A DNA stretch of 64,000 nt from Saccharothrix deserti (GCF_009769385.1 NZ_VKAB01000001.1:124001-188000); one strand, 5' to 3'; positions 47,958 to 58,154 are shown, counted from the first letter of the stretch. Notes: generated by a model not told the origin, from the letters alone. Made by a program: numbers and translations.

Positions 47958-48017
47958 GGCGCCCACCTCCCGATGCCGGAACGGACGCTTCCGACCGGCA
48001 GTGGAGCCCCCGTCTGC

Positions 48018-48052
48018 CCCACCGGCCGCCACAGTACCCCACTTTTCACCAC
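48018..48052 (-). promoter_or_regulatory. MraZ box of four GTGGN repeats with 10-bp period
   Basis: On the minus strand GTGGT (48052-48048), GTGGG (48042-48038), GTGGC (48032-48028) and GTGGG (48022-48018) recur with exactly 5-base spacers. Known MraZ operators are tandem GTGGG/GTGG(A/T)G repeats with this 10-bp phase upstream of mraZ. The box starts 61 bases from the mraZ GTG, overlapping the likely promoter. Confidence 0.8.
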
Positions 48053-48220
48053 AGTCAACGCTGAAACGGGTGGTTGCACGCCCCGTTCCGCAGCGTTTAC
48101 GCAGGTAGAGCGAAGATGGCCGGGGTGGAGCGTGGTGGGGGACGCCGGCCGCGACCACCTCTGCGGGTGAGCCGAACCGGCCCGAAGTCCACTCGGATGG
48201 CGCAGTGAAATCGCCCAAAA

Positions 48221-48321
48221 CCGGTTCAGCCGGCGGCCCGGTGGGGAATGGTGGTGGGAGCGGGTTGAACCGGCCGGGCTCCCGGGCCGTGGTAACCATC
48301 AGCACGAAACGGTTCAATCGG
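48221..48321. promoter_or_regulatory. Three copies of a CGGTTCA-type motif upstream of moxR
   Basis: CCGGTTCAGCCGG (48221-48233), the reverse-oriented CGGGTTGAACCGG (48261-48273) and ACGGTTCAATCGG (48309-48321) share the core CGGTTCARYCGG, with about 40-48 bases between successive copies. They lie in the 461-base gap between the divergent mraZ and moxR. A TTGACA follows at 48343-48348, about 70 bases before moxR, suggesting a regulated promoter. I do not recognise the cognate factor. Confidence 0.5.
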
Positions 48322-48418
48322 TGTAGGGCGCTTCGCCCTGGTTTGACACACTGCGTGAAACGCTCACCGCCACCGCGAACCGGTCGCGGGAGGGCCGCGC
48401 CCTGCTCCAGGAGGTCGA

Positions 48419-49552
<1,134 letters not shown>

Positions 49553-49553
49553 C

Positions 49554-50819
49554 ATGCGCGGAGCCCTGTCCGGGCTGACCACCCGGGGCCGGTGCCTGCT
49601 GGCCGCGGGGTTCGCGGCCGGTTTGTGCGCGGTCGTGCTGAACGAGCGCGACCTCCTGCGGGTGGCGGCGTTCGTGGTCGCCCTGCCGCTGCTGGCGGCG
49701 TGGCTGGCGCAGCGGGCCAGGGTCGGCCTGCACGCCAACAGGCTGCTGCACCCGAGCCGGGTCCAGGTGGGTTCGGCCACGGACGTGCGCGTGGAGCTGC
49801 GCAGCGCCGGCCGTCTGCCGACCGGCGGGCTGCTGCTGGAGGACGCGGTGCCGTACGCGCTGGGCGCGCGCCCGCGGTTCGTGGTGGAACGGCTGCCGCG
49901 CAACACGGTGACCGTGCTGAGGTACCCGCTCAAGCCGGTGATGCGCGGCATCCAGCAGGTCGGTCCGCTGATGGCGCGGATCACCGACCCGTTCGGCCTG
50001 GCCGAGTTCGACCGCGAGATGGCGGGCCGCAGCCGACTGGTCGTGGTGCCGCGGGTGGTGCCGCTGACCGGTCTGCCGAGCGGTTCGGGCATGGGCTCCG
50101 GCGACGACGGCTCGATCCGGCTGCGCGCCGGGCAGGGCGAGGACGACGCGGTGGTGCGCCCCTACCGGCACGGCGACGACCTGCGGAAAGTGCACTGGCG
50201 CTCGACCGCGCGGCGGGACGAGCTGATGGTGCGCGTCGAGGAACGGCCGTGGCGCGGCGGGACGACCGTGCTGCTGGACCACCGGCTGGTCGCGCACCGG
50301 GGCAGCGGTCCCGGCGCGAGCCTGGAGTGGGCCGTGTCGCTGGCCGCGTCGGTCTGCCTGCACCTGCACCGGTACGGCCACCAGGTCCGCCTGGTCGGCG
50401 ACGACGGCAAGGTGCTCGCGGGCGGACCGGGCAACAGCGGGTACAGCGACACGGTGGTGTTGGACGCGCTGGCCGCGTTGCCGCCGTCGCACCGCCGTGA
50501 GCCGGCTGTGGGTCTGGACCCCGGTGCGGGCCAGGAGGTCATCGCGATCCTCGGCGGCAGCACGCCCGCCGTGATCGATTCGCTGGTGCGGAACCGGCCG
50601 CGCGGGATGCGCAGCCTTGCCGTCGTGATGGACGTTCGGGCGTGGGCGTCCGCGTCGGAGGACCCGGCCCCTGATCCCGCCGACGCCCAGCGGTTGCTGA
50701 GCGGCGCGGGGTGGGGCGTGGTCGTGGCGCGGCCGTCGACGCCGATGGGGCAGGTCTGGCAGGAGCTGTGCCACAGCGCGGGCAACCGCGGCCCGGTGGT
50801 GCGCACGGAGGTGGGCTAG
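49554..50819 (+). CDS. DUF58 protein
   Basis: 421 aa. Two N-terminal membrane segments (about residues 15-30 and 36-52), an immunoglobulin-like middle part, and the DUF58 block with P-Y-R-H-G-D-D-L-R-K-V-H-W-R-S-T-A-R near residue 204, the family signature. A degenerate vWA-like C-terminal half follows. It starts one base after moxR and its stop abuts the next gene's GTG. Function in the trio is unknown; partners suggest cell-envelope protein handling. Confidence 0.9.
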   Translation: MRGALSGLTTRGRCLLAAGFAAGLCAVVLNERDLLRVAAFVVALPLLAAWLAQRARVGLHANRLLHPSRVQVGSATDVRVELRSAGRLPTGGLLLEDAVPYALGARPRFVVERLPRNTVTVLRYPLKPVMRGIQQVGPLMARITDPFGLAEFDREMAGRSRLVVVPRVVPLTGLPSGSGMGSGDDGSIRLRAGQGEDDAVVRPYRHGDDLRKVHWRSTARRDELMVRVEERPWRGGTTVLLDHRLVAHRGSGPGASLEWAVSLAASVCLHLHRYGHQVRLVGDDGKVLAGGPGNSGYSDTVVLDALAALPPSHRREPAVGLDPGAGQEVIAILGGSTPAVIDSLVRNRPRGMRSLAVVMDVRAWASASEDPAPDPADAQRLLSGAGWGVVVARPSTPMGQVWQELCHSAGNRGPVVRTEVG

Positions 50820-53252
50820 GTGACCGGCAGAACGGCCGCTCCGCAGAACGGCAACTGGGTGGTGAGCGCGACACCGGCGGTCGCCGGTCTGGCGACGCTG
50901 TGCGCCGCGACCGCGCTGTCCAGCGTGATCGACGGCGTGCTGTGGCTGGTGTACCTGGCCGTGGCGATCGCGGTGATCGGCGGCACGGGTGTGCTGCTGC
51001 GCGCCCTCCGGCTGGCCGCACCGCTGGTCGGCCTCGGGCAGTTGGCGGTGCTGCTGTGCCTGCTCGTGACGATCTTCACCCGCAGCGGTGTGCTGATCGT
51101 GCTGCCGGGGCCGCAGTCGTTGCAGGACCTGCTGTCGGTGCTGGGCGACTCGATGGCCGAGGTGCAGACCGGTGTGCCGCCGGTGCCGGACAGCCCGGCC
51201 ATGCGCTGCCTGGTGATGGTGGCGATCGGGCTGGTCGCGATCCTGGTGGACACCCTGGCGGTCGGCATGGCGGCGCCCGCCGCGTCCGGGCTGGTGCTGC
51301 TGTGCGTGTTCGCGGTGCCCGCGTCGCTGGCCGACGAGATGCTGCCGCTGTGGACGTTCGTGTTCGGCGCGGCGGCGTTCGCGCTGCTGCTGGCCGTCGA
51401 CGGACAACACCGGCACGAGGCTTGGCGCGGCAAGTTGCCCAGCCGCGGGCAGAGCGGATCGGGACCGGCGGCGACCGCGGTGGCGGGGCTGGCCGTGGTG
51501 ATCGCGCTGGTCGCGGGCGGGAGCCTGGCGTTCGTCGGCACGGTCGGCCGGCTGCCGGGCACCGGTCAGGAGATCGGCGGCGGTGCGGGCGGGCTGGGCA
51601 TCGACCCGATGACCGAGCTGCGCGGCATGCTCAACCAGGGCGCGCCGCAGGAGCTGTTCCGGGTGCGGGACCTGCCGGGATCGGCGTACCTGCGGGCGAT
51701 GACGCTGCGCCAGTACGTGCCGGACAAGGGCTGGCAGCTGGGCGGGAACATGCCCGAGGGCGTGCCCGCGAACGGCGCGCTGCCCGAGCAGCCCGGCGAC
51801 CCCGGCGGCGGCGAGGTCACCAACGTCCGGATCGAGCCGATGAACTGGGTGGACAACTGGCTGCCCGTCTACGGCCGGCCGCGCGGTGTCCAGGACGTCG
51901 AGGACAACTGGCGCTACGACCCCGTGCGCGGGATGATCTACAGCGTCCGTGCCCGCAAGTCCGGGGAGTACACGCTGGAGACGGTGCTGGACACGCCGTC
52001 GTCGGACACGCTGCGGAAGGCGACCGGCCAGGTCGACGTCGACGACGCGTACCTGGAGGCGCCCGGCGTCCAGGGCCGGGTGGCCGACCTGGCGCAGCGG
52101 ATCGTGGCCGGCCAGACCAACCAGTTCGACCGGGCGACCGCGCTGTACCGGTACTTCACCGACGGCACGCAGGGCTTCGAGTACACGACGACGACCGGCG
52201 GGGACACCTCGGTGGACGCGTTGGAAGACTTCGTGTTCAACGGCAAGCGCGGGTACTGCGAGCAGTACGCGTCGGCCATGGCGATCATGGCCCGGTCCCT
52301 CGGCATGCCCGCGCGGGTGGCGCTCGGCTTCACCGCCGGGTACGCCACCGGCGACTTCCAGACGATCACCACGCAGGACGCGCACGCGTGGGTGGAGATC
52401 TACTTCCCCGGCTACGGCTGGACGACCTTCGACCCGACGCCGCTGTCCGACGGGCGCGGCGTGACGCCGCCGTACATCTCCGGTCTGGACGCCGACGACG
52501 AGGAGGACGGCTCCAGCGCGGGTGCGACGACGACCACGACCACGACGGCGGCGCCGGGCACGAGCAACTCCGCGTCGGCCCTGCCGGACGCCCAGAGCCA
52601 GGACGGCACGACCACGACCGAGGAGCCGACGCCGACGTGGCACCTGGTGACGCTCGGGCTGGCGGTCCTGATCGCGCTGCTGTCGACGTTGCTGGTGCTG
52701 TTCGGCGGCGCGCGGCTGGATCGGCCGGTGTGGCTGCGGTCGGCGGCGTCGGCGGCGGCCGTGGTGGCTTGGGCGGTCGTGTTGGCGCTGGTGGTGGCAC
52801 TGCTGTCGTGGCCGTTGGCGGTGGTGCTGGTGGTGCTGGCGGCGGCGGCGGCGCCGGCGGCCGTGCGGGCTTGGCGACGGCGGGAGCGGCTGCTCGCGGT
52901 GGCCGGGTTGGGGCCGGACGCGGCCGGTGCGGCTTGGCAGGAGCTGGTCGCGGAGTCCGTGGACCGGGGCACGCGGGTGCCGTCCACGGAGACCGTGCGG
53001 GTGGCCGCGCGGCGGTTGGTGCGGGCGCACAACCTGGACGAACAGGGGCGTGACGGGCTGCGTGCCGTCGTCGGTGCGGTGGAGCGGTCCTGGTACAGCA
53101 CGCAGTCGGCGGCGGACCCGTCCCTGCCGGGTGCGGTGGACAACGTGCGCCAGAGCCTGAACCGCAACGCGCCGTTGGCGCTGAAGGCGAAGGTGCTGCC
53201 CCGGTCGGTGCTCCAGCCGAAGTCGCCGGCGGAGTCCGACCCGGACGAGTAG
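50820..53252 (+). CDS. TgpA-like transglutaminase membrane protein
   Basis: 810 aa. About six N-terminal membrane segments (residues 15-215, DUF3488), then a periplasmic transglutaminase-like domain with catalytic Cys in K-R-G-Y-C-E-Q-Y-A-S-A-M near residue 480, His in D-A-H-A-W-V-E-I near 521 and Asp in F-D-P-T-P near 538. A Thr-rich linker (T-T-T-T-T-T-A) and two further membrane segments with a DUF4129 tail follow. All three catalytic residues are present, so activity is expected on the outer face. Ends the MoxR operon before a strong hairpin. Confidence 0.9.
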   Translation: MTGRTAAPQNGNWVVSATPAVAGLATLCAATALSSVIDGVLWLVYLAVAIAVIGGTGVLLRALRLAAPLVGLGQLAVLLCLLVTIFTRSGVLIVLPGPQSLQDLLSVLGDSMAEVQTGVPPVPDSPAMRCLVMVAIGLVAILVDTLAVGMAAPAASGLVLLCVFAVPASLADEMLPLWTFVFGAAAFALLLAVDGQHRHEAWRGKLPSRGQSGSGPAATAVAGLAVVIALVAGGSLAFVGTVGRLPGTGQEIGGGAGGLGIDPMTELRGMLNQGAPQELFRVRDLPGSAYLRAMTLRQYVPDKGWQLGGNMPEGVPANGALPEQPGDPGGGEVTNVRIEPMNWVDNWLPVYGRPRGVQDVEDNWRYDPVRGMIYSVRARKSGEYTLETVLDTPSSDTLRKATGQVDVDDAYLEAPGVQGRVADLAQRIVAGQTNQFDRATALYRYFTDGTQGFEYTTTTGGDTSVDALEDFVFNGKRGYCEQYASAMAIMARSLGMPARVALGFTAGYATGDFQTITTQDAHAWVEIYFPGYGWTTFDPTPLSDGRGVTPPYISGLDADDEEDGSSAGATTTTTTTAAPGTSNSASALPDAQSQDGTTTTEEPTPTWHLVTLGLAVLIALLSTLLVLFGGARLDRPVWLRSAASAAAVVAWAVVLALVVALLSWPLAVVLVVLAAAAAPAAVRAWRRRERLLAVAGLGPDAAGAAWQELVAESVDRGTRVPSTETVRVAARRLVRAHNLDEQGRDGLRAVVGAVERSWYSTQSAADPSLPGAVDNVRQSLNRNAPLALKAKVLPRSVLQPKSPAESDPDE

Positions 53253-53289
53253 TAAGCCCGGAGGCGTAAAACCCAGAGGAGTGAGGAGA

Positions 53290-53336
53290 GTCGCCCCTGA
53301 GGAACCCGGCTTCGGTCGGCGGGCCTCAGGGGCGAC
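53290..53336 (+). terminator. Terminator of the moxR-DUF58-tgpA operon
   Basis: GTCGCCCCTGAGG (53290-53302) and CCTCAGGGGCGAC (53324-53336) form a perfect 13-bp stem. The 21-base loop contains its own CCCGGCTTCGG-type mini hairpin. It lies 37 bases after the tgpA stop. Confidence 0.85.
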
Positions 53337-53478
53337 CCCTCAAATACGCTCAGCCATCCCCACGCCGCCCACGCCTCGCGGGCGATCCAGTCGGCTTCTG
53401 GCTCTACCCCAAGGCACCCGGCCCCAAGGCACCCGGCGCGGTCCGGTCGGCCGGACAGGGATCACCTCAGGCAAACGC

Positions 53479-53512
53479 ACGACCCGCCCCGTCGGTACCC
53501 GGGGCGGGTCGT
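53479..53512. terminator. Terminator between tgpA and DUF3040 genes
   Basis: ACGACCCGCCCC (53479-53490) and GGGGCGGGTCGT (53501-53512) make a perfect 12-bp stem with a 10-base loop, extendable with a bulge. It lies 30 bases past the DUF3040 stop on the minus strand and can serve both convergent transcripts. Confidence 0.8.
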
Positions 53513-53542
53513 GTGCGTTGTTCAGTTGGGCTGTCGCGCGGA

Positions 53543-53926
53543 CTACTCGTCCTCGAAACGGCGACGGAAACGTTCTTCCATCTTCTGTGAGAACGAGCTG
53601 CGGCTGGGCCGGCTTCCCTCTTCGCTGGGCTCCTCGGCACCCTGCTCACCGCGACGCAGCGTCGTCACGGTGAGCAGTACGCCGAAGAACATCAACAGGA
53701 AGCCGACCACGCTCACCACCGGGATACCAGCGAGCTTCGGCAACATCACACCCGTCACCAGCAGTGCCACACCCACGGCGAACAACGCGATGCCCTGGAT
53801 GCGACGCCGTCGGGACGGCTTGCGCAGCTTGGCACCGCGCACAGTGGATGCGAACTTCGGGTCCTCGGCGTAGAGCGCGCGCTCGATCTGGTCGAGCAGT
53901 CGCTGCTCGTGCTCGGAGAGTGGCAT
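53543..53926 (-). CDS. DUF3040 membrane protein
   Basis: 127 aa. It begins with the family signature M-P-L-S-E-H-E-Q-R-L-L-D-Q-I-E-R and A-E-D-P-K-F-A, followed by a basic patch, two membrane segments (about residues 46-64 and 69-88) and an acidic/Ser tail. DUF3040 proteins are actinobacterial and usually lie near the division cluster. Function unknown. Confidence 0.9.
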   Translation of the reverse strand: MPLSEHEQRLLDQIERALYAEDPKFASTVRGAKLRKPSRRRRIQGIALFAVGVALLVTGVMLPKLAGIPVVSVVGFLLMFFGVLLTVTTLRRGEQGAEEPSEEGSRPSRSSFSQKMEERFRRRFEDE

Positions 53927-54615
53927 GGCTCCTCCTCCGGCACAGCGGTCGCGGGCGCCGGGTAATCACGGTTGCCGCCGGTCCCGGCGGACGCCCCGCC
54001 CTGGGGGCGTCACAACCAGGATACGATTCGGGAGGCTCCCCGACTACCCAGTCCGTGCCCCTAAGCGGTTCGTTCTGTCACCATCATCCTCACGGGTCAA
54101 CGGTCAGACCACCGTGAGGTCGCGCAAGTGGCCCCTAGGTCAACTGTCAAGGGCTCCGCGGACACGGTTGTTCACTCCGTTGCGAGGCCGACGAACGGCT
54201 CAAGACCACCGGACGGCTGTCCGATTTGCCGCGCAACGCCCGAATCACCCCGCTCCCACCCACGTTCGAGCCCTCGACCCCACCCGTTGGGCCCCAAGCC
54301 GGCCGACGCACGCAACAGCCCGGGGAGACGGAGATCACACAGGTCGAACCCCGCCGGCCCAGCTCCACACCCCCATCCCGCCCAGGCACCGCGGGCACCA
54401 AGTTCGGAAGCACGAAGCGGACTCCGAGTGTCCGCACCCTGCCGGCCCAGCCACCGCACCCTGAGCAACACCCGCCGATGTCCGGCAAGGCCCCCCGACC
54501 CGCCGGCCACCGCCACCCCTCGGCCGCAACGCACAGTCACCAGTCACGCACGCTCGTCACATCGGGGGATGGCTCCTAATCAGTTCTGGGAGTCGGCCAT
54601 CGGGCAGACTCCTAA
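53927..54615. other. 689-base gap without a supported gene
   Basis: Open frames on both strands are proline/arginine-rich and overlap each other, as expected by chance in GC-rich DNA. Visible structure: CCTCACGG...CCGTGAGG (54088-54095 with 54112-54119), an 8-bp stem, and a 15-bp direct repeat at the right edge (54573-54587 and 54609-54623). The start of the DUF3040 gene and its promoter must be at the left end. Confidence 0.4.
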
Positions 54616-54623
54616 TCAGTTCT
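54573..54623. repeat. 15-bp direct repeat spanning the 3' end of the AbiEi-like gene
   Basis: CTCCTAATCAGTTCT occurs at 54573-54587 and again at 54609-54623, exactly 36 bases apart. The second copy contains the stop codon of the minus-strand gene, and the first would supply an in-frame stop 12 codons later. GGAGTC/GACTCC between them could form a short stem. Confidence 0.6.
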
Positions 54624-55542
54624 TTCTGGTGCTGGTGCGGTGGCGGCCGGTTTTGATGGTCGGCCTTGGGCGGTCGGTGGCTCGGGTGGCGGCTCGCAGT
54701 AGGTCTTGGGCTACGGCGGTCGGGGATTGGCGCAGGCGGGTGGGCGGGGTGTGCAGGACTACCGCGCCCGCGGCGGCCAAGGGGTCGGTCCGGGATCTTG
54801 GGGTGTTGAACTGCCAGGCGAGGGCCAGCTCGTCCCACCAGGCGTCCGCCGTCCCCAGTGAGCGGCCCTCGGCGGTCTGCAGGCGGACACCCCAACTCGG
54901 GGCCGGCAGGCGCAGGTCGTCCAGCACCGCCCTGGCCCAGGCCTGCGGGACCGACCGGACGCCGTCGGCCAGTTCCGCCAGGACCTGCCTGGCCGGCTCC
55001 GAACCACGTGACAGGCCCGGTCTGAGGTCGGCCACCGGGACGCCGCCGTGGCGGACCACCTCGGTCAGGACGGCTCGGATGTCGTCGCGGAGGTGGAGGG
55101 CTCTGGCCGCGTCGACGGCAGCCCTGGCCAGTGGGGCTGTGAGGAAGCCCTTGCGGAGGACCGGTTCCGGTAACTGGCGGGTGCGGGTGATCCGGACCTT
55201 GGGGGTCGGCTCCAGCGCCCGGTTGACGAGGATCTGCACCGGACCGGTGGCGGGCAACGCCCGCATGCCGTGCAGCTGGAGGGCGTCCAGGCCGGTGAGC
55301 AGGGTTTCCGGGCCGCCGTAGCGGAGGGCCGCCATGACCAGCTGCGTACGACTCGGCGGTGTTCGGGCCAGGAGCAGGATCCCCGGCAGGACGTGCTGCC
55401 ACGGGCCGTGCGGGCGGCAGCGGACCGCCAGCTCCTCGCCCGGCAGGCCGAGGCTGAGCAGGTCCGTCGCGGTGGCGACGCGGTGGGGGAAGAGGCCGCC
55501 CAGGGCGTCCAGGTCGATGGTGGTGCGGTTCGAGGTGCGCAT
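54616..55542 (-). CDS. AbiEi-like antitoxin-domain protein
   Basis: 308 aa from ATG at 55542 (frame open to 55602). Residues 1-70 look like the AbiEi-type winged helix: L-G-G-L-F-P-H-R-V-A-T-A-T-D-L-L-S-L-G-L followed by G-P-W-Q-H-V-L-P-G-I-L. The rest (T-L-L-T-G-L-D-A-L-Q-L-H-G) is the typical follow-on of such stand-alone proteins. Near residue 250 G-T-A-D-A-W-W-D-E-L-A-L-A-W-Q resembles the D-x-x-W end of Vsr/DUF559-type nucleases, but degraded. No toxin partner is adjacent. Best read as an orphan relative of type IV toxin-antitoxin regulators. Confidence 0.6.
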   Translation of the reverse strand: MRTSNRTTIDLDALGGLFPHRVATATDLLSLGLPGEELAVRCRPHGPWQHVLPGILLLARTPPSRTQLVMAALRYGGPETLLTGLDALQLHGMRALPATGPVQILVNRALEPTPKVRITRTRQLPEPVLRKGFLTAPLARAAVDAARALHLRDDIRAVLTEVVRHGGVPVADLRPGLSRGSEPARQVLAELADGVRSVPQAWARAVLDDLRLPAPSWGVRLQTAEGRSLGTADAWWDELALAWQFNTPRSRTDPLAAAGAVVLHTPPTRLRQSPTAVAQDLLRAATRATDRPRPTIKTGRHRTSTRKN

Positions 55543-55644
55543 GCGTCCACGATGGGCGGTCCGCCGAGGCTGGTCGACCTCGAGATCACGAACTGTGGAC
55601 AACTCGGAGGGCTGTGGACAACTCGGGGAATACGGGACACAAGA

Positions 55645-55682
55645 GAGGCCTTCCGCAGACCCGACCGTCTGCGGAAGGCCTC
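55645..55682. terminator. Perfect 16-bp hairpin terminator
   Basis: GAGGCCTTCCGCAGAC (55645-55660) and GTCTGCGGAAGGCCTC (55667-55682) are fully complementary with a 6-base loop. It lies 38 bases past the stop of the small membrane protein gene and ahead of the AbiEi-like gene, both on the minus strand. Confidence 0.85.
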
Positions 55683-55720
55683 GGAGAACGGCGGCCGCCC
55701 CTCGTCAGCCGCCGTGTGGT

Positions 55721-55978
55721 CTAGAGGCGCACCAAGTCCTCGTGGATCTCGACGTCCAGCTCGCGGCGGACGGAGCGGACCTCGCGCCAGGCGTCGTACA
55801 TCGCGATCAGGCCACCCGCGAGCACGAACGCGACGGCGAGCGCGACGACACCGTCGACATCGGACTTGAAGATGATCACGACTGCCGCCCAGAGCTGGAC
55901 GGCGGTGAAGACGAGGGTGCAGGCGAGGCGTTCGGTGAACCGGCGGCGGGACTTGGCCGGCTCTTCGTTGTGGTTCAT
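55721..55978 (-). CDS. Small two-helix membrane protein
   Basis: 85 aa from ATG at 55978. A basic N-terminus (K-S-R-R-R-F-T-E-R) precedes two membrane segments (about residues 20-38 and 45-62), and the end is charged (E-V-R-S-V-R-R-E-L-D-V-E-I-H). No family recognised. It follows the Crp/Fnr gene by 84 bases on the same strand and ends before a strong terminator, so they may share a transcript. Confidence 0.6.
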   Translation of the reverse strand: MNHNEEPAKSRRRFTERLACTLVFTAVQLWAAVVIIFKSDVDGVVALAVAFVLAGGLIAMYDAWREVRSVRRELDVEIHEDLVRL

Positions 55979-56062
55979 GACTCCCCCTCTGAGCTCGACT
56001 GATGCCTCATTTCTATGAGGTTTCACGCCAAGGTTCTGCGTCAGATGACGCACAGGGGGAAA

Positions 56063-56704
56063 TCAGTTGGTGAAGTCGTAGAGGCGGCTCACCCGGTGGA
56101 TGTCGATCTTCCGCCGACCGGTGCTGATGATGCCCTCCTCGCGCAGCGCGCGCAGCACCCGCACGAGGGATTCACGGGACGTCCCCGCGATACCGGCGAG
56201 GTCCTCCTGGCTCAACGCGATCGCACCCTGGTCGGCGATCCCGCGTTCCAACGCCATGTCGATGAGGACGGCGGCGACGCGTTGGGTGGCCGTGCCGCTG
56301 ATCTGCACGCGCTGACGATCGGTGTCGCGCTGCCGGGAGACGACCACGATCAGCACGGCCCACGAGATGCGCGGGTACCGCTGGCACAGCGCGGCGAACG
56401 AATCGGCGGACAGCACCAGCGCCCGGACCGGGTTGAGGGCCCGCACGGTCGCCGAACGCGGCTTGCCGTCGACCGCCGAACGCTCACCGACGATGTCACC
56501 CGCCCCGCGCACGGCGAGCACCTTCTCGCTCCCGTTGGCCGTGGTGGCGGTCACCCGCAGCAGGCCTCGGCGGACGACCAGCACGTGCCGGGTGACCTCG
56601 CCCTCGTGGCAGATCACCGAGCCCTGCGGGTAGTCGCGCTCCACACCCGTCGCTCCGAGCACCTCGTGCTCGGAGGAGGTGAGCAGACCCCAGAACCGAT
56701 CCAC
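56063..56704 (-). CDS. Crp/Fnr-family transcriptional regulator
   Basis: 213 aa from GTG at 56704. An N-terminal cyclic-nucleotide-binding beta roll (Y-P-Q-G-S-V-I-C-H-E-G-E near residue 25, G-D-I-V-G-E-R-S-A near 70 in place of the cAMP pocket G-E-x-A) and a C-terminal winged helix with S-Q-E-D-L-A-G-I-A-G-T-S-R-E-S-L-V-R near 167. The R/S pair of a true cAMP pocket is only partly kept (S-A-V-D-G-K-P-R-S-A), so the ligand is uncertain. No cysteine cluster for Fe-S binding. Confidence 0.9.
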   Translation of the reverse strand: MDRFWGLLTSSEHEVLGATGVERDYPQGSVICHEGEVTRHVLVVRRGLLRVTATTANGSEKVLAVRGAGDIVGERSAVDGKPRSATVRALNPVRALVLSADSFAALCQRYPRISWAVLIVVVSRQRDTDRQRVQISGTATQRVAAVLIDMALERGIADQGAIALSQEDLAGIAGTSRESLVRVLRALREEGIISTGRRKIDIHRVSRLYDFTN

Positions 56705-56807
56705 GGTTCCAATGTGCCTGGTGATCGACCCGCACGGCGTGGATCAGGCCGCCGACCACCCGAACGGCGCGGTCCGCGCGTCGGAACCCCGAACGCTGAC
56801 ACCCCGG

Positions 56808-58118
56808 TCAGGGCCCGCGGTCCGGTTTCGGCTCGTCCTGACCGGACCGGGTGGGCCCCTGGGTCAGCAGCGAGGCCGGCCGGATCGCCGCCTTGCCGAA
56901 CCTCGACCGCGCCTGGTCGGCCGCCTGTTCCGCCTCGCGCCACCCCCGCTCCGGCGCGTCGAACATCAGCTGCTCGCCGTCGTCGCCCTCCACCAGCTGC
57001 TCGATCCGCACCCCGATCAGCCGCACCGCCCCCGGCGGCACCTGCTCGTCCAGCAGGGTCGACGCCGTCCGGTAGACCTCCTGCGTCACGTCGGTCGCCA
57101 CCCGCAGCGTCTTCGACCGGGTGATCGTGGTGAAGTCGGAGAACCGCACCTTGATCGACACCGTCCGCCCCCGCAGCCCCCGCGAGCGCAACGCCGCCGT
57201 CGAACGCTCCGCCAGCCGCAACAACTCCCGGCGCAGCAACTCCCGGTCGAAGTGGTCGACCTCGAACGTCTCCTCCGCGCCGATCGACTTCTCCCGCGTG
57301 GACGGCACCACCGGCCGGTCGTCGTGCCCCTGCGCCAACGCGTGCAGGTGCTCGGCCAACGCCACCCCGATCACCTTCCGCAGGCGCGGCAACGAGGTCG
57401 CGGCGACATCGGCCACCGTCTCCAGCCCCACCCGGTCCAGCTGCTCGGCCGTCCGCTGCCCCACGCCCCACAGCGCCGACACCGGCAACGGGTGCAGGAA
57501 CGACAGCACCTCGTCGCGCGGCACGACCATGAGACCGTCCGGTTTGCACATCCCCGACGCGAGCTTGGCCAGGAACTTCGTCGGCGCCGCACCCACCGAG
57601 CACGTGATGCCGTGCGCCTGTTCGACCTGCGCCCTGATCACCTGCGCGATCTGCGCCGGGCTCGACCGCATCCGCTTCAACGCCCCGCTCACGTCGAGGA
57701 ACGCCTCGTCCAGGCTCAACGGCTCCACCAACGGCGTGATGTCGCGGAAGATCGACATCACCCCGCGCGAGACCTCCTGGTACCGGGCGAAGTTCGGCGA
57801 GACGAACACCGCGTGCGGCGCGAGCCTGCGGGCGTGCGCGGTCGGCATGGCGGAACGCACGCCGAACTCGCGGGCCAGGTAGTTGGCCGACGCGACCACG
57901 CCCCGGTTCGCCGTGCCGCCCACGATCACCGGTTTGCGCGCCAGCTCCGGCCGGTCGCGGATCTCGACCGACGCGTAGAAGGCGTCCATGTCGACGTGCA
58001 GCATCGAACAGCCGGTGTCGTCCGGCCAGACGTCGCCGCGCGCGAGGAAGCGATCGACCAGACCGCGCGGCAGGTTGGCACTACGGCCCACGCCCACCCC
58101 CCGTCGAGACCGACCCAT
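56808..58118 (-). CDS. dinB: DNA polymerase IV
   Basis: 436 aa Y-family polymerase from ATG at 58118. Palm motifs: L-H-V-D-M-D-A-F-Y-A-S-V near residue 40, S-L-D-E-A-F-L-D-V-S near 135 and C-S-V-G-A-A-P-T-K-F-L-A-K near 170. The little-finger domain follows and the C-terminus is Gln/Lys/Pro-rich with Q-D-E-P-K-P-D-R-G-P. The N-terminal ~40 residues before the palm (G-R-S-R-R-G-V-G-V-G-R) are a common actinobacterial extension. Makes error-prone bypass past lesions. Confidence 0.93.
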   Translation of the reverse strand: MGRSRRGVGVGRSANLPRGLVDRFLARGDVWPDDTGCSMLHVDMDAFYASVEIRDRPELARKPVIVGGTANRGVVASANYLAREFGVRSAMPTAHARRLAPHAVFVSPNFARYQEVSRGVMSIFRDITPLVEPLSLDEAFLDVSGALKRMRSSPAQIAQVIRAQVEQAHGITCSVGAAPTKFLAKLASGMCKPDGLMVVPRDEVLSFLHPLPVSALWGVGQRTAEQLDRVGLETVADVAATSLPRLRKVIGVALAEHLHALAQGHDDRPVVPSTREKSIGAEETFEVDHFDRELLRRELLRLAERSTAALRSRGLRGRTVSIKVRFSDFTTITRSKTLRVATDVTQEVYRTASTLLDEQVPPGAVRLIGVRIEQLVEGDDGEQLMFDAPERGWREAEQAADQARSRFGKAAIRPASLLTQGPTRSGQDEPKPDRGP

Positions 58119-58154
58119 CCACGCACGACCAACGCCGAACACCTGTTCGACACT

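Noticed and set aside
54088..54119. Hairpin CCTCACGG...CCGTGAGG as a small RNA gene
   Set aside because: Only an 8-bp stem with a 16-base loop; no promoter or terminator to support a separate RNA.
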